Positions 1 through 6,028 of a stretch of 6,567 bases of DNA are shown here, in pieces. Location: assembly GCA_900548775.1 (NCBI GenBank), contig URLM01000070.1:1-6567 (forward strand). Reading direction: 5' to 3'. Within the stretch, counting starts at the first letter, position 1. Every line of letters begins with the position of its first letter. This DNA comes from an uncultured Olsenella sp. Its GTDB lineage: Bacteria; Actinomycetota; Coriobacteriia; Coriobacteriales; Atopobiaceae. The notes under the pieces were generated by a model, which saw only the letters and a list, made by a program, of their open reading frames with translations, did not search any database and was not told where the DNA came from. Position numbers and translations under genes: made by a program.

Positions 1-23
1 CGCACCCCCGGGCGCCCACGACC

Positions 24-839
24 CTAGAGCATCGCCGGGTTGAGCGTCACGCCAAAGTCGCGCGCAATGGCGCGCAGGTCGTCGTCGGTGATGGTCTGCC
101 TCACGCCGCCGCAGGAGAGAACGCGCACGTAGACGTCAGCGCTCTTCTCGATGGTATGCGCAAGCCCAAACGCGGTGTCGAAGTCCGGTCCGCTCACGAA
201 AAGCCCGTGCATGGCCCAGATTGCGGCCTGGTAGGTCTCCATCTTCTTGCTCGTGGCACGCGCAATGTCAACGCCACCGGGGACCATCCACGGCACCACT
301 CCCACGCCCTCGGGGAAGACCACCGGGCACTCCGTGGCGCTCTGCCAGAGCGCGCGCGTAAAGTCGCGGTCGGTAAGCGGTAGCACGTAGGTGAGCGCGA
401 TCACGTTGGTGGCGTGGCAGTGGTAGATCACGCGGTTGGAGCCGCCGGTCACACGCTTGCGCACGCTGTGGTTCATGAGGTGCGTGGGGAACTCGCTCGT
501 GGGCACGCTGCCACCGGGAAGGCCCCACACCACGCGCCAGCGCTCGCCCGTCTCGTCCACCTCGCAGATGCCGATGTTCGCCTCGGGGTCAAGCGCCACG
601 TTTCTCAGGTACTTGCCCGAGCCCGTCGCCACAAAGTACTCCCCCGCCAGGTTTGGCAGGGCGACGCCGATCTCGTGCCACTCGCGCGGCTCGTCAAAGA
701 ACGGGCGCGCCGCCTCCACGTCCCTCTCGCTCAGACGGTACGTGAGGTTCCCGCCGTTGCGCTCGTGCCAGCCCTGCAGCCAGCCGTCGTTGCACATGCG
801 AACAAAGCCCTGCACAAAGTCCAGATCAACCATTGCCAT
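24..839 (-). CDS. rhaD: Rhamnulose-1-phosphate aldolase (class II, Zn-dependent)
   Basis: Cytoplasmic last step of the rhamnose pathway: cleaves L-rhamnulose-1-phosphate to dihydroxyacetone phosphate and L-lactaldehyde. The 271-residue product is close to the 274 residues of E. coli RhaD and belongs to the class II aldolase/adducin family. Visible landmarks are the NGGN phosphate-binding loop (residues 28-31), the ATGSGK segment (71-76), the catalytic glutamate in TSEFPTH (E116), the zinc ligands H140 and H142 in YHCHATN, and the third zinc ligand H211 in AMHG. All expected catalytic residues are present, so the enzyme should be active. A Shine-Dalgarno-like AAGGGAAG (848-855) sits 8 bases from the first ATG and favours Met1 over Met3. 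It is the third gene of the operon, 27 bases after rhaA. The 23 bases beyond its stop are GC-rich, but the window ends before a terminator can be judged. Confidence 0.96.
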   Translation of the reverse strand: MAMVDLDFVQGFVRMCNDGWLQGWHERNGGNLTYRLSERDVEAARPFFDEPREWHEIGVALPNLAGEYFVATGSGKYLRNVALDPEANIGICEVDETGERWRVVWGLPGGSVPTSEFPTHLMNHSVRKRVTGGSNRVIYHCHATNVIALTYVLPLTDRDFTRALWQSATECPVVFPEGVGVVPWMVPGGVDIARATSKKMETYQAAIWAMHGLFVSGPDFDTAFGLAHTIEKSADVYVRVLSCGGVRQTITDDDLRAIARDFGVTLNPAML

Positions 840-866
840 GAGTGTTGCTTCCCTTCTCGTAGGCGC

Positions 867-2138
867 CTACGCGCGGGCTCTCAGAACGTCGTCCTCGTAC
901 GACTTGACCTTGTCCCACAGCTCGCCCTCGAGCGGCACGTCCTCGCGGCGGCAGTACTCGTCCCACACGTCGCCAAAGGGCATGCACTTGAACTGCTCGA
1001 GCACCAGCATCTTGCGCGAGTCCTGGAACGTGTTCTGCAGCTCCTTGAGCTCGTCGTTGGGCTGGAGTAGCTGGAAGAGCAGGGCCTTCTCCATGGAACG
1101 CATGCCCGTTGCCCATGCGCCAATGCGGTTGATGGCAGCGTCGAAGAAGTCCATGCCGATCATCGACTTCTCCCAGGCGCCCGGCACGCGCACAATCTCG
1201 CCGGCCAGCTCGCGCAGGTCGTCGTTGAAGAGGGTCACGTGGTCCGAGTCCCAGTGCATGGGTCGCGTGACGTGCAGTGGCAGGCGATCGAAGAACAGCG
1301 CCAGCGCCGAGAGCTTGTCCGCCACGTTCTCGGTAGGGTTGAAGTGGCCGGTGTCGAGAAGCACGCAGGCGCTCCCGCCGTGGCGCGCTGCCCAGCCCTC
1401 GTAGAGCTCCTGGTCTCCCACCGTAAAGCCCTCGACGCCAATGCCAAAGACCTTCTGCTCGAAGGCGTCCACCACGTGCGGCGCGGGCTCGGCATAGATG
1501 CGGTCAAGCACGTCCACCAGGTTCTTGCGCAGGCCATAGCGGTCGGTTGGGGTGTCCTTCAGGCCGTCGGGAATCCAGAAGTTGAGAAGGACCTCGTCGT
1601 CTAGCTCCTCGCCGATCCTCTCGGCAATCTGGCGGCAGCAGATGCCATGGCGGATCCAGAACTCGCGGGTCTCCTCGTCCGGCGAGCTCACCGTAAGGCC
1701 GTGGTTCACGCGGGGATGCGAGAAGAACGTGGGGTTGAAGTCGATGCCAAAGCCCTGCTCGCGCGCCCACTCGACCCAGGGACGAAAGTCCTCGTAGGTG
1801 AGCTGGTCGCGGTCGTGCCAGGGGTTAGCTGCCGAGAAGACAGCGTAGCTGGCGTGCAGGTTCACGCGTTTGGCGCCGGGAATGAGGCTCGCGGCGTAGG
1901 CGAAGTCCGCCGTGAGCTCCTCGAAGTTGCGGGCGCGGCCGGGATAGTTGCCCGTGGTCATGATGCCGCCCGAGGCGGGGTTGTCGCCCTGGTCAAAACC
2001 CTGCACGTCATCGCCCTGCCAGCAATGCATTGAGATGGGCTTTGCTGCCAGGCGCGCGAGAACGGCCTCGGTGTCGATGCCGTAGGCGGCGTAGCGTGCG
2101 CGGGCCGCCTCGTAGGCGGTGGTGCTTGCGTCACTCAT
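867..2138 (-). CDS. rhaA: L-rhamnose isomerase
   Basis: Cytoplasmic first step of the pathway: interconverts L-rhamnose and L-rhamnulose in a metal-dependent (Mn/Zn) TIM-barrel enzyme. With the start chosen here the protein has 423 residues, against 419 in E. coli RhaA. The family signatures are SMHCWQGDDV near residue 36, TGNYPG near 62, WIPDGLKDTP near 188, KVFGIG near 229, DTGHFNPTE near 262 and RPMHWDSDHV near 292. By comparison with E. coli the metal and substrate ligands are E227, K229, D262, H265, H289, D297, D299 and D330, all present. The frame stays open to a TTG at 2162, but a consensus AAGGAGGT (2147-2154) lies 8 bases before the ATG at 2138, and the protein then begins MSDAS, which decides the start. 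The ATG overlaps the end of rhaB in ATGAGTGA, suggesting translational coupling. This is the E. coli-type RhaA, distinct from the RhaI type of isomerase. Confidence 0.96.
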   Translation of the reverse strand: MSDASTTAYEAARARYAAYGIDTEAVLARLAAKPISMHCWQGDDVQGFDQGDNPASGGIMTTGNYPGRARNFEELTADFAYAASLIPGAKRVNLHASYAVFSAANPWHDRDQLTYEDFRPWVEWAREQGFGIDFNPTFFSHPRVNHGLTVSSPDEETREFWIRHGICCRQIAERIGEELDDEVLLNFWIPDGLKDTPTDRYGLRKNLVDVLDRIYAEPAPHVVDAFEQKVFGIGVEGFTVGDQELYEGWAARHGGSACVLLDTGHFNPTENVADKLSALALFFDRLPLHVTRPMHWDSDHVTLFNDDLRELAGEIVRVPGAWEKSMIGMDFFDAAINRIGAWATGMRSMEKALLFQLLQPNDELKELQNTFQDSRKMLVLEQFKCMPFGDVWDEYCRREDVPLEGELWDKVKSYEDDVLRARA

Positions 2139-3567
2139 GGGGTAGTACCTCCTTGATGTCAAAACTCCTTGCGATGGTCGCGCGGGCGGACGCGAGATCC
2201 GCGAGCTCGCCCGCGTGAATCAGCTGCACGATGAGGTTGCCAAGCGCGGTGCCCTCGGTGGGGCCGGCAAAGACGGGAAGGACGCAGGCATTTGCCGTGG
2301 CCTGGTTGAGATAGGCGTTGGCAGAGCCCCCGCCAACAATGTTCACGCTGGTAAACGAGGTATCGGTAAGCCCTTCCATCTGGTGCACGGTGCGCGCGTA
2401 AGCTGCGGCGAGAGAGTCGAAGACCACGCACGCCACCTCGCCCGTCGTGGCGGGCCCTGGCTGGCCGGCATCCGCGCAGGCGGCACGGACCTCGGCCACC
2501 ATCGAGTCTGGCGAGAGGAAGCGTGCATCCTCGGCGTCCACAAGCGCACGGAAGCCCTGCTCGTGGGCGCTCGCAGCGGTGGCGACAAGCTCGCCCCAGC
2601 TGGGAAGGGTACCGTCTGGCCGCACGGACTCGCGCCGCACGCACTGAATCATCCAGAGGCCCATGATGTTCTTGAGATAGCGATATCGTGCCTGGTAACC
2701 ACCCTCGTTCGTGAAGTTTGCGGCTGCGCTGGCAGGCGTTGTCACAGGCGCTGCAAGCTCCGTGCCCAGAAGGCTCCAGGTGCCGGAGCTGAGAAAGGCC
2801 GCATGGTCATCTCGCGCGGGAACGGCCAGGAAGGCCGAACCAGTGTCGTGCGTGGCGGGGAGCACCACCTCGGCGTCAAAACCCACGCGGCGCGCAACCT
2901 CGGGACGCAGACGGCCCAGCGAGCAGCCTGGCATGCGGACGGGCAGGAAGAGGTCTGCCGGAAGACCCAGGTGGGCGAGAAGCTCGCGGTCCCAGTCGCG
3001 CGACGTGGCTCCTACCAGCGCGGTTGTGGATGCGTTGGTGTACTCGTTGGCCTTCTCGCCACAGAGCAGGAAGTTGAGGTAGTCGGGCACCATGAGGAAG
3101 GTCCGGGCGGCAGCCAGCTGCTCGGGGTGCTCGCGCTTGAGGGCGTAGAGCTGGTAGGCCGTGTTAAACGGCTGGTACTGTATGCCCGTGCGCGCGTAGT
3201 GCTCCTGGAAGGTGAGGGCGCCCGTGTGCTCGAGCTCCTCTCGAACGCCCTGTGTGCGTGCATCGCGGTAGCCCACGGCCTCGCCAAGACGACGGTCTTG
3301 GGCATCGAGCAGGACAAAGTCCACGCCCCAGGTGTCAACGCCTACCGTAGTGGGCGTGAGGCCCTGTTCGTATGCGGCGGCCAGCCCGTCGAGAACGCTC
3401 TCCCACAGGGCATCGATGTCCCAACACAGATGCCCCGCGCGCTGCACAAGGCCGTTCTCAAAGCGATGGACCTCGGTTAGGCGCAGACGGCCCGTCTCGT
3501 CAAGCTCGCCCACAATGGCGCGGCCACTTGACGCCCCTATGTCTATTGCAAGATGACGCGAAGCCAT
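2131..3567 (-). CDS. rhaB: Rhamnulokinase
   Basis: Cytoplasmic second step of the pathway: ATP-dependent phosphorylation of L-rhamnulose to L-rhamnulose-1-phosphate. The 478 residues compare with 489 in E. coli RhaB and show the FGGY carbohydrate kinase fold. The N-terminal domain opens with AIDIGASSGR (residues 7-16), the phosphate-1 loop, then VGVDTWGVDF (75-84). THDTGSAF (239-246) contains the catalytic base D241. The C-terminal ATPase domain has SGTWSLLG (261-268) and the adenosine-binding IVGGGSANAYLNQ (410-422), and it ends with the GTALGN segment (439-444). A GGAGG sits 4 bases before the ATG, a slightly short but workable spacing. It is the first gene of the operon, transcribed away from the divergent regulator, and its stop overlaps the rhaA start by 8 bases. 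No truncation or missing key residue is seen. Membership of the rhamnulokinase branch rather than another FGGY kinase is supported by the adjoining rhaA and rhaD. Confidence 0.96.
   Translation of the reverse strand: MASRHLAIDIGASSGRAIVGELDETGRLRLTEVHRFENGLVQRAGHLCWDIDALWESVLDGLAAAYEQGLTPTTVGVDTWGVDFVLLDAQDRRLGEAVGYRDARTQGVREELEHTGALTFQEHYARTGIQYQPFNTAYQLYALKREHPEQLAAARTFLMVPDYLNFLLCGEKANEYTNASTTALVGATSRDWDRELLAHLGLPADLFLPVRMPGCSLGRLRPEVARRVGFDAEVVLPATHDTGSAFLAVPARDDHAAFLSSGTWSLLGTELAAPVTTPASAAANFTNEGGYQARYRYLKNIMGLWMIQCVRRESVRPDGTLPSWGELVATAASAHEQGFRALVDAEDARFLSPDSMVAEVRAACADAGQPGPATTGEVACVVFDSLAAAYARTVHQMEGLTDTSFTSVNIVGGGSANAYLNQATANACVLPVFAGPTEGTALGNLIVQLIHAGELADLASARATIARSFDIKEVLPHE
2147..2154 (-). 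promoter_or_regulatory. Ribosome binding site of rhaA inside rhaB
   Basis: Read on the minus strand this is AAGGAGGT, a full match to the anti-Shine-Dalgarno sequence, 8 bases upstream of the ATG at 2138. It lies within the last codons of rhaB, where it encodes Lys-Glu-Val. It fixes the rhaA start and means that ribosomes finishing rhaB clear the site for rhaA initiation. Confidence 0.85.
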
Positions 3568-3606
3568 GGTGCCTCCCTGAATCAGAATTGCGCTATCTGT
3601 AATTGC

Positions 3607-3636
3607 TTTTTATTTCTCAGCTGTTTTGTGTCACAA
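3607..3636 (-). promoter_or_regulatory. Possible rhaBAD promoter with overlapping inverted repeat
   Basis: On the minus strand TTGTGA (3631-3636) and TAAAAA (3607-3612) form a weak sigma-70-type pair with an 18-base spacer, each matching four of six consensus bases. The -35 hexamer lies in an 11-base inverted repeat, TTGTG-N-CACAA (3626-3636), which could be an operator in its own right. A competing -10 on the same strand is TATCAT (3641-3646), a five of six match but with a poor -35 element. Weak promoters are usual for AraC-activated sugar operons. The exact choice is uncertain. Confidence 0.3.
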
Positions 3637-3647
3637 GAGCATGATAT

Positions 3648-3707
3648 GTGCGATAAATTGAGCCATCCATAGTGATAGTGCGCATTGAGTTTCGATAAAT
3701 GCGCATT
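3648..3707. promoter_or_regulatory. Putative AraC-family operator: phased short repeats between rhaB and the regulator
   Basis: The 183-base divergent intergenic region contains repeated words. CGATAAAT occurs at 3651-3658 and 3693-3700, 42 bases apart. TGCGCATT occurs at 3679-3686 and 3700-3707, 21 bases apart. ATTGAG occurs at 3657-3662 and 3684-3689. GTGCG followed closely by ATTGAG recurs at 3648 and 3678. AATGCGCATT (3698-3707) is also a perfect 10-base palindrome. Spacings of 21 and 42 are about two and four helical turns, as expected for half-sites on one DNA face bound by the two helix-turn-helix motifs of an AraC-type dimer. That the neighbouring regulator binds here is inference from position and phasing. 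Confidence 0.45.
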
Positions 3708-3750
3708 ACTGGTGAACACGCACTAGACCGATTTCCGGAGATGGTGCTTC

Positions 3751-4611
3751 ATGCTCAGCTACACAATGGACGTCGAGGAGCGAAGCTCGTGGCTTCGACG
3801 AACCCCCTCACCCAGCGAGAGAAAGCTCCCTTTCTACTGCACGGAAGTTGGCGCTTTCTATGCTCGCGAGCGATTCACCACCGAGCGATCGAACAAGGAG
3901 TCATACATTGTCTTCTACACGCTCGGTGGGGCTGGCGTGATACGCCAAGGTGGGCAGGAGGTCATGCTTGAGAAGGGTCAGGCACTCCTTATGGACTGTC
4001 GCCAGCCCCAGAGCTACGGGACGTCTCCCTCACGCCGCCATTGGTATCACCTGTGGGCGCACGTAGACGGCTCGGGCGTAGCTCCCCTTGGGTCCCAGCT
4101 TGGACTCCCCGCCTTGCGGCCGGTCGATGCCCCGCTTTCCTCCGTTCGTCCCTGCTTCGATTGCCTGTTCGAGAACCTCTCGGATGAGGGGCGCACACAG
4201 GTTATTCGAGTTAGCCTTGCCGTGCATCAACTTCTGGCAGAGATGGTCCTTGCCACCGAATCCGCAATCCCATCGCGAGAGCAGAACGCCGTAGAGGTGG
4301 CGCAGGGTTTCCTCGAAAGCAACTTCTCGAGGAAGGTCACGGTTGAGGAGGCTGCAGCAGCGGCATCAGTGAGTACCTCTCAGCTTATTCGACTCTTCAG
4401 ACAGCAGCTCGAGACCACGCCCCATAACTACCTGCTGCGATATCGAATCACGCGCGCGAAGGAGTTGCTCGCTGAGAGCCAGATGCCCATCTCGTCCATT
4501 GCGAAGCGGGTTGGCTTTTCGAGCGACAGCAACTTTAGCTACCGCTTCTCCCAGATGGTTGGCCAAAGTCCCAGCGCCTATCGGGCGTCCGCTCCAAAGC
4601 TCTTTGAATAG
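3751..4611 (+). CDS. AraC-family transcriptional regulator, probable rhamnose operon activator
   Basis: Cytoplasmic DNA-binding regulator of 286 residues, the usual length for AraC/RhaS-type proteins. The N-terminal half is a cupin-like ligand-binding domain (roughly residues 45-110), with the glycine-rich turn TLGGAGVI (57-64), the EKGQALLMD strand (74-82) and the WYHLWAHVDG segment (98-107). The C-terminal half (about 180-280) carries two helix-turn-helix motifs, VTVEEAAAAASVSTSQLIRLF (about 196-216) and ISSIAKRVGFSSDSNFSYRF (247-266), and then the family hallmark GQSPSAYR (271-278). GGAG at 3737-3740 lies 10 bases before the ATG at 3751; a start at Met6 cannot be excluded. It is divergent from rhaBAD across a 183-base control region, which suggests that it senses L-rhamnose and activates rhaB, playing the part of RhaS/RhaR. 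The ligand is inferred from context, so no rha symbol is assigned. Confidence 0.9.
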   Translation: MLSYTMDVEERSSWLRRTPSPSERKLPFYCTEVGAFYARERFTTERSNKESYIVFYTLGGAGVIRQGGQEVMLEKGQALLMDCRQPQSYGTSPSRRHWYHLWAHVDGSGVAPLGSQLGLPALRPVDAPLSSVRPCFDCLFENLSDEGRTQVIRVSLAVHQLLAEMVLATESAIPSREQNAVEVAQGFLESNFSRKVTVEEAAAAASVSTSQLIRLFRQQLETTPHNYLLRYRITRAKELLAESQMPISSIAKRVGFSSDSNFSYRFSQMVGQSPSAYRASAPKLFE

Positions 4612-4636
4612 CGCAAGCGTCCGCCCCACGCTCGCG
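4612..4636 (+). terminator. Possible terminator after the AraC-family gene
   Basis: Directly after the stop codon, CGCAAGCGT (4612-4620) pairs with ACGCTCGCG (4628-4636) in a nine-position stem with one A-C mismatch and a seven-base loop. Only TTAT follows, so there is no strong U tract, which is common in high-GC genomes. It separates the regulator from the membrane protein gene, which has its own ribosome binding site 40 bases further on. Confidence 0.4.
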
Positions 4637-4675
4637 TTATCCTGAGTTCGCCGTGATTGCAGCGAAAGGAGCCAC

Positions 4676-5311
4676 ATGGACAAGGGTCGGATGGAAGCGT
4701 TCAGCGATGGCGTGATTGCCATCATCATCACCATCATGGTGCTTGGGATTACCGCACCGGAGGGCGATGGGCTTTCCGACCTGCTGGGCCTGCTGCCGGC
4801 CATAGCCGCATATGCCGTGAGCTTCATTGGCGTGGGGACGTACTGGAATAACCACCATCACCTGCTCAAGCTTGTCAACCGCGTGAACGGGCGCATGCTC
4901 TGGTCGAACCTCGCGTTTCTCTTTGTGCTCTCGTTCTTCCCCCTTGCCACGGACTGGATGCAGAAGACGGGGTTCGCGGCGCTGCCCACCACCTGCTACG
5001 TGATTGTGAACATGCTGGTATCGCTCACGTACATGAACCTCGAGCGCGTCATTCGCCGCGATTTGAGCCAGTCTTGCCCGCCCAACCCCGCCAACGAAAG
5101 GGAGATGGAGCGCCGTGCGATGGTGGAGAAGCGCTCACTTCTCAAGGAGCGTCTCACTCTAGGGCTTGAGGCTATCGCGCTTGTCATCGCGCTGGTTTTT
5201 CCCAGCTCCCACCTTGCGCTGGTGGCACTGGTCATCGCATTCTTGCTGTGGATTGTCCCCGACCTGCGAATTGTTCGACTGCTCGACTTCCTCGCGGAGG
5301 AGCAGGAGTAG
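4676..5311 (+). CDS. TMEM175/DUF1211-family membrane protein, putative potassium channel
   Basis: Small integral membrane protein of 211 residues with one TMEM175 (DUF1211) domain. Bacterial members with a solved structure are tetrameric potassium channels whose pore is lined by hydrophobic residues of the first helix. The sequence begins with the family signature RMEAFSDGVIAI (residues 5-16, with FSD at 9-11) and an isoleucine-rich first helix (about 13-25). Further hydrophobic stretches lie at about 37-56, 76-93, 103-120, 161-177 and 179-194, giving six membrane segments. WNNHHHLL (57-64) after the second helix is also typical. A charged, Glu/Arg/Lys-rich cytoplasmic stretch (about 123-160) separates helices four and five. 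AAAGGAG (4665-4671) lies 4 bases before the ATG. The gene is co-directional with the regulator but separated by a hairpin, so a functional link to rhamnose is doubtful. Family assignment is firm; channel function is inferred from the family. Confidence 0.88.
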   Translation: MDKGRMEAFSDGVIAIIITIMVLGITAPEGDGLSDLLGLLPAIAAYAVSFIGVGTYWNNHHHLLKLVNRVNGRMLWSNLAFLFVLSFFPLATDWMQKTGFAALPTTCYVIVNMLVSLTYMNLERVIRRDLSQSCPPNPANEREMERRAMVEKRSLLKERLTLGLEAIALVIALVFPSSHLALVALVIAFLLWIVPDLRIVRLLDFLAEEQE

Positions 5312-5315
5312 AGCG

Positions 5316-5352
5316 GCGGGGACCTTGCCCCACCCACGGGGAATCTCCCCGC
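5316..5352 (+). terminator. GC-rich terminator-like nested hairpin after the TMEM175 gene
   Basis: Five bases after the stop, GCGGGGA (5316-5322) can pair with TCCCCGC (5346-5352), enclosing an inner CCCC (5328-5331) and GGGG (5338-5341) stem. A competing compact hairpin is CGGGGA (5337-5342) with TCCCCG (5346-5351) and a three-base loop. There is no U tract. The last two bases belong also to the outer end of the palindromic element. Confidence 0.45.
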
Positions 5353-5592
5353 ATCGAAATGCCTCTCGTTACACAAATTTTCCGATTCTTGCGCCGAACT
5401 CGTCTTCGTTACACCTAGTTTTTGAGTTTGCCTTGATATGACTTCCCATATATTGTTATACAAACATCACTTAACACAATATATGGTATGTACCGAGATG
5501 CCGCTACTTAGGCGTAGCCAGAAAGTACGTGTAAAGAAGGCGGGTTCGATGCAAAAGTAGCGAAATTTGTGTAACGAGAGGCAGTTCGATGC
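5351..5592. repeat. 242-base palindromic intergenic element with paired 40-base repeats in each arm
   Basis: The outer ends are 30-base inverted repeats with a single mismatch: 5351-5380 against 5563-5592 (starting GCATCGAA, containing CTCTCGTTACACAAATTT). Inside each arm the unit recurs in direct orientation exactly 40 bases on. Left copies start at 5351 and 5391; right copies, read on the minus strand, start at 5592 and 5552. All four keep CGAA at unit positions 5-8 and TTACAC at 19-24 (CTTTACAC in the inner right copy). The AT-rich core has another inverted repeat, CCATATATTGT (5446-5456) and ACAATATATGG (5476-5486). No ORF of useful length fits it, and no flanking target duplication is obvious. 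It lies between convergent genes. It could be a miniature transposable element with doubled transposase sites, a repeated intergenic palindrome, or a structured RNA or bidirectional terminator region. The 49 bases from 5593 to 5641 show nothing clear. Confidence 0.75.
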
Positions 5593-5641
5593 AGCCGCGA
5601 GCACTTGGATCTACCAAACAAACCAGCTCGCTAGTCCAAAG

Positions 5642-6019
5642 CTACTCGTCCATGCCAGGACGCCGACGCAGACGCTTCACCACCCCACGTCTACCCTTCT
5701 CTTCAAGTCGACGACGCACAGATGCCCTGGTGGGCTTGGTAGCATGGCGCTTTTTTGGCCGACGCGAGCGCCGAAGCAGCTCCGCGTGGATCTTCTCTAG
5801 GCAGCGTTCCCGATTCTGGAGCTGGCTGCGAGATTCCCTGCTTACAACAATTATTCCAGTAGGCACGTGGCGCATGCGCACGGCAGAGTCGGTGGTGTTA
5901 ACACCCTGTCCTCCCGGGCCAGTGGCACGAAACGCCTCCGCTTCACACTGGCGGGCGAGCTCCGCCAGGCTCAGCCGCGCAAAGCTGGCGTAATCCTGGT
6001 ATGTGAGTCTCTTGTCCAT
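5642..6019 (-). CDS. Peptide chain release factor-like protein (GGQ, ArfB-type)
   Basis: Small 125-residue protein of the RF-1 domain family. GPGGQGVNTTDSAVRMRH (residues 34-51) holds the GGQ tripeptide (36-38) that promotes hydrolysis of peptidyl-tRNA in the ribosomal peptidyl-transferase centre. SRESRSQLQNRERCL (60-74) is the conserved helix start of the domain. The tail (about 84-120) is very basic (RRSRRPKKRH, then KPTRASVRRRLEEKGRRG), like the C-terminal tail that E. coli ArfB (YaeJ, 140 residues) places in the empty mRNA channel of stalled ribosomes. There is no stop-codon-recognition domain, so it is not a full release factor. The likely role is rescue of stalled ribosomes; the assignment as ArfB rather than another small RF homologue is inference. 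TAAGG at the upstream gene's stop serves as a Shine-Dalgarno site 7 bases from the ATG, and the 9-base gap suggests translation coupled with that gene. Confidence 0.88.
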   Translation of the reverse strand: MDKRLTYQDYASFARLSLAELARQCEAEAFRATGPGGQGVNTTDSAVRMRHVPTGIIVVSRESRSQLQNRERCLEKIHAELLRRSRRPKKRHATKPTRASVRRRLEEKGRRGVVKRLRRRPGMDE

Positions 6020-6028
6020 AAGCCAACC

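Noticed and set aside
414..1404. Overlapping plus-strand open frames of 218 and 322 codons opposite rhaD and rhaA
   Set aside because: Antisense to two complete, motif-bearing enzymes; Ser/Arg- and His/Val/Leu-biased translations are typical of shadow frames.
2139..2162. Eight-residue N-terminal extension of rhaA from TTG at 2162
   Set aside because: The consensus Shine-Dalgarno site lies inside this stretch and points to the ATG at 2138; the family does not need the extra residues.
2215..3480. 421-codon open frame on the plus strand opposite rhaB
   Set aside because: It lies wholly antisense to a kinase with intact motifs; its composition is the usual shadow of a GC-rich gene, and no domain is recognisable.
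4729..4743. CATCATCATCACCATCATGG as a microsatellite
   Set aside because: It is the isoleucine/threonine/methionine-rich first helix of the TMEM175 protein and explained by coding.
4366..4861. Minus-strand open frames of 153 and 74 codons opposite the AraC gene end and the TMEM175 gene start
   Set aside because: They overlap the helix-turn-helix region and the FSD signature of two convincing plus-strand genes.
4996..5463. Minus-strand 155-codon open frame across the TMEM175 gene end and the palindrome
   Set aside because: Antisense to a clear membrane protein gene and runs through inverted repeats; the translation is low-complexity Ser/Arg-rich.
5351..5592. CRISPR array
   Set aside because: The repeat units are spaced 40 bases, but they diverge, occur in inverted orientation and have no spacers between conserved repeats.
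5597..5631. GCGAGC / GCTCGC inverted pair as a terminator for the release-factor-like gene
   Set aside because: Only six pairs with a loop of about 23 bases and no U tract; too weak to list.
5589..5993. Plus-strand open frames opposite the release-factor-like gene
   Set aside because: The minus strand encodes an intact GGQ domain over the same bases; these frames have no recognisable content.
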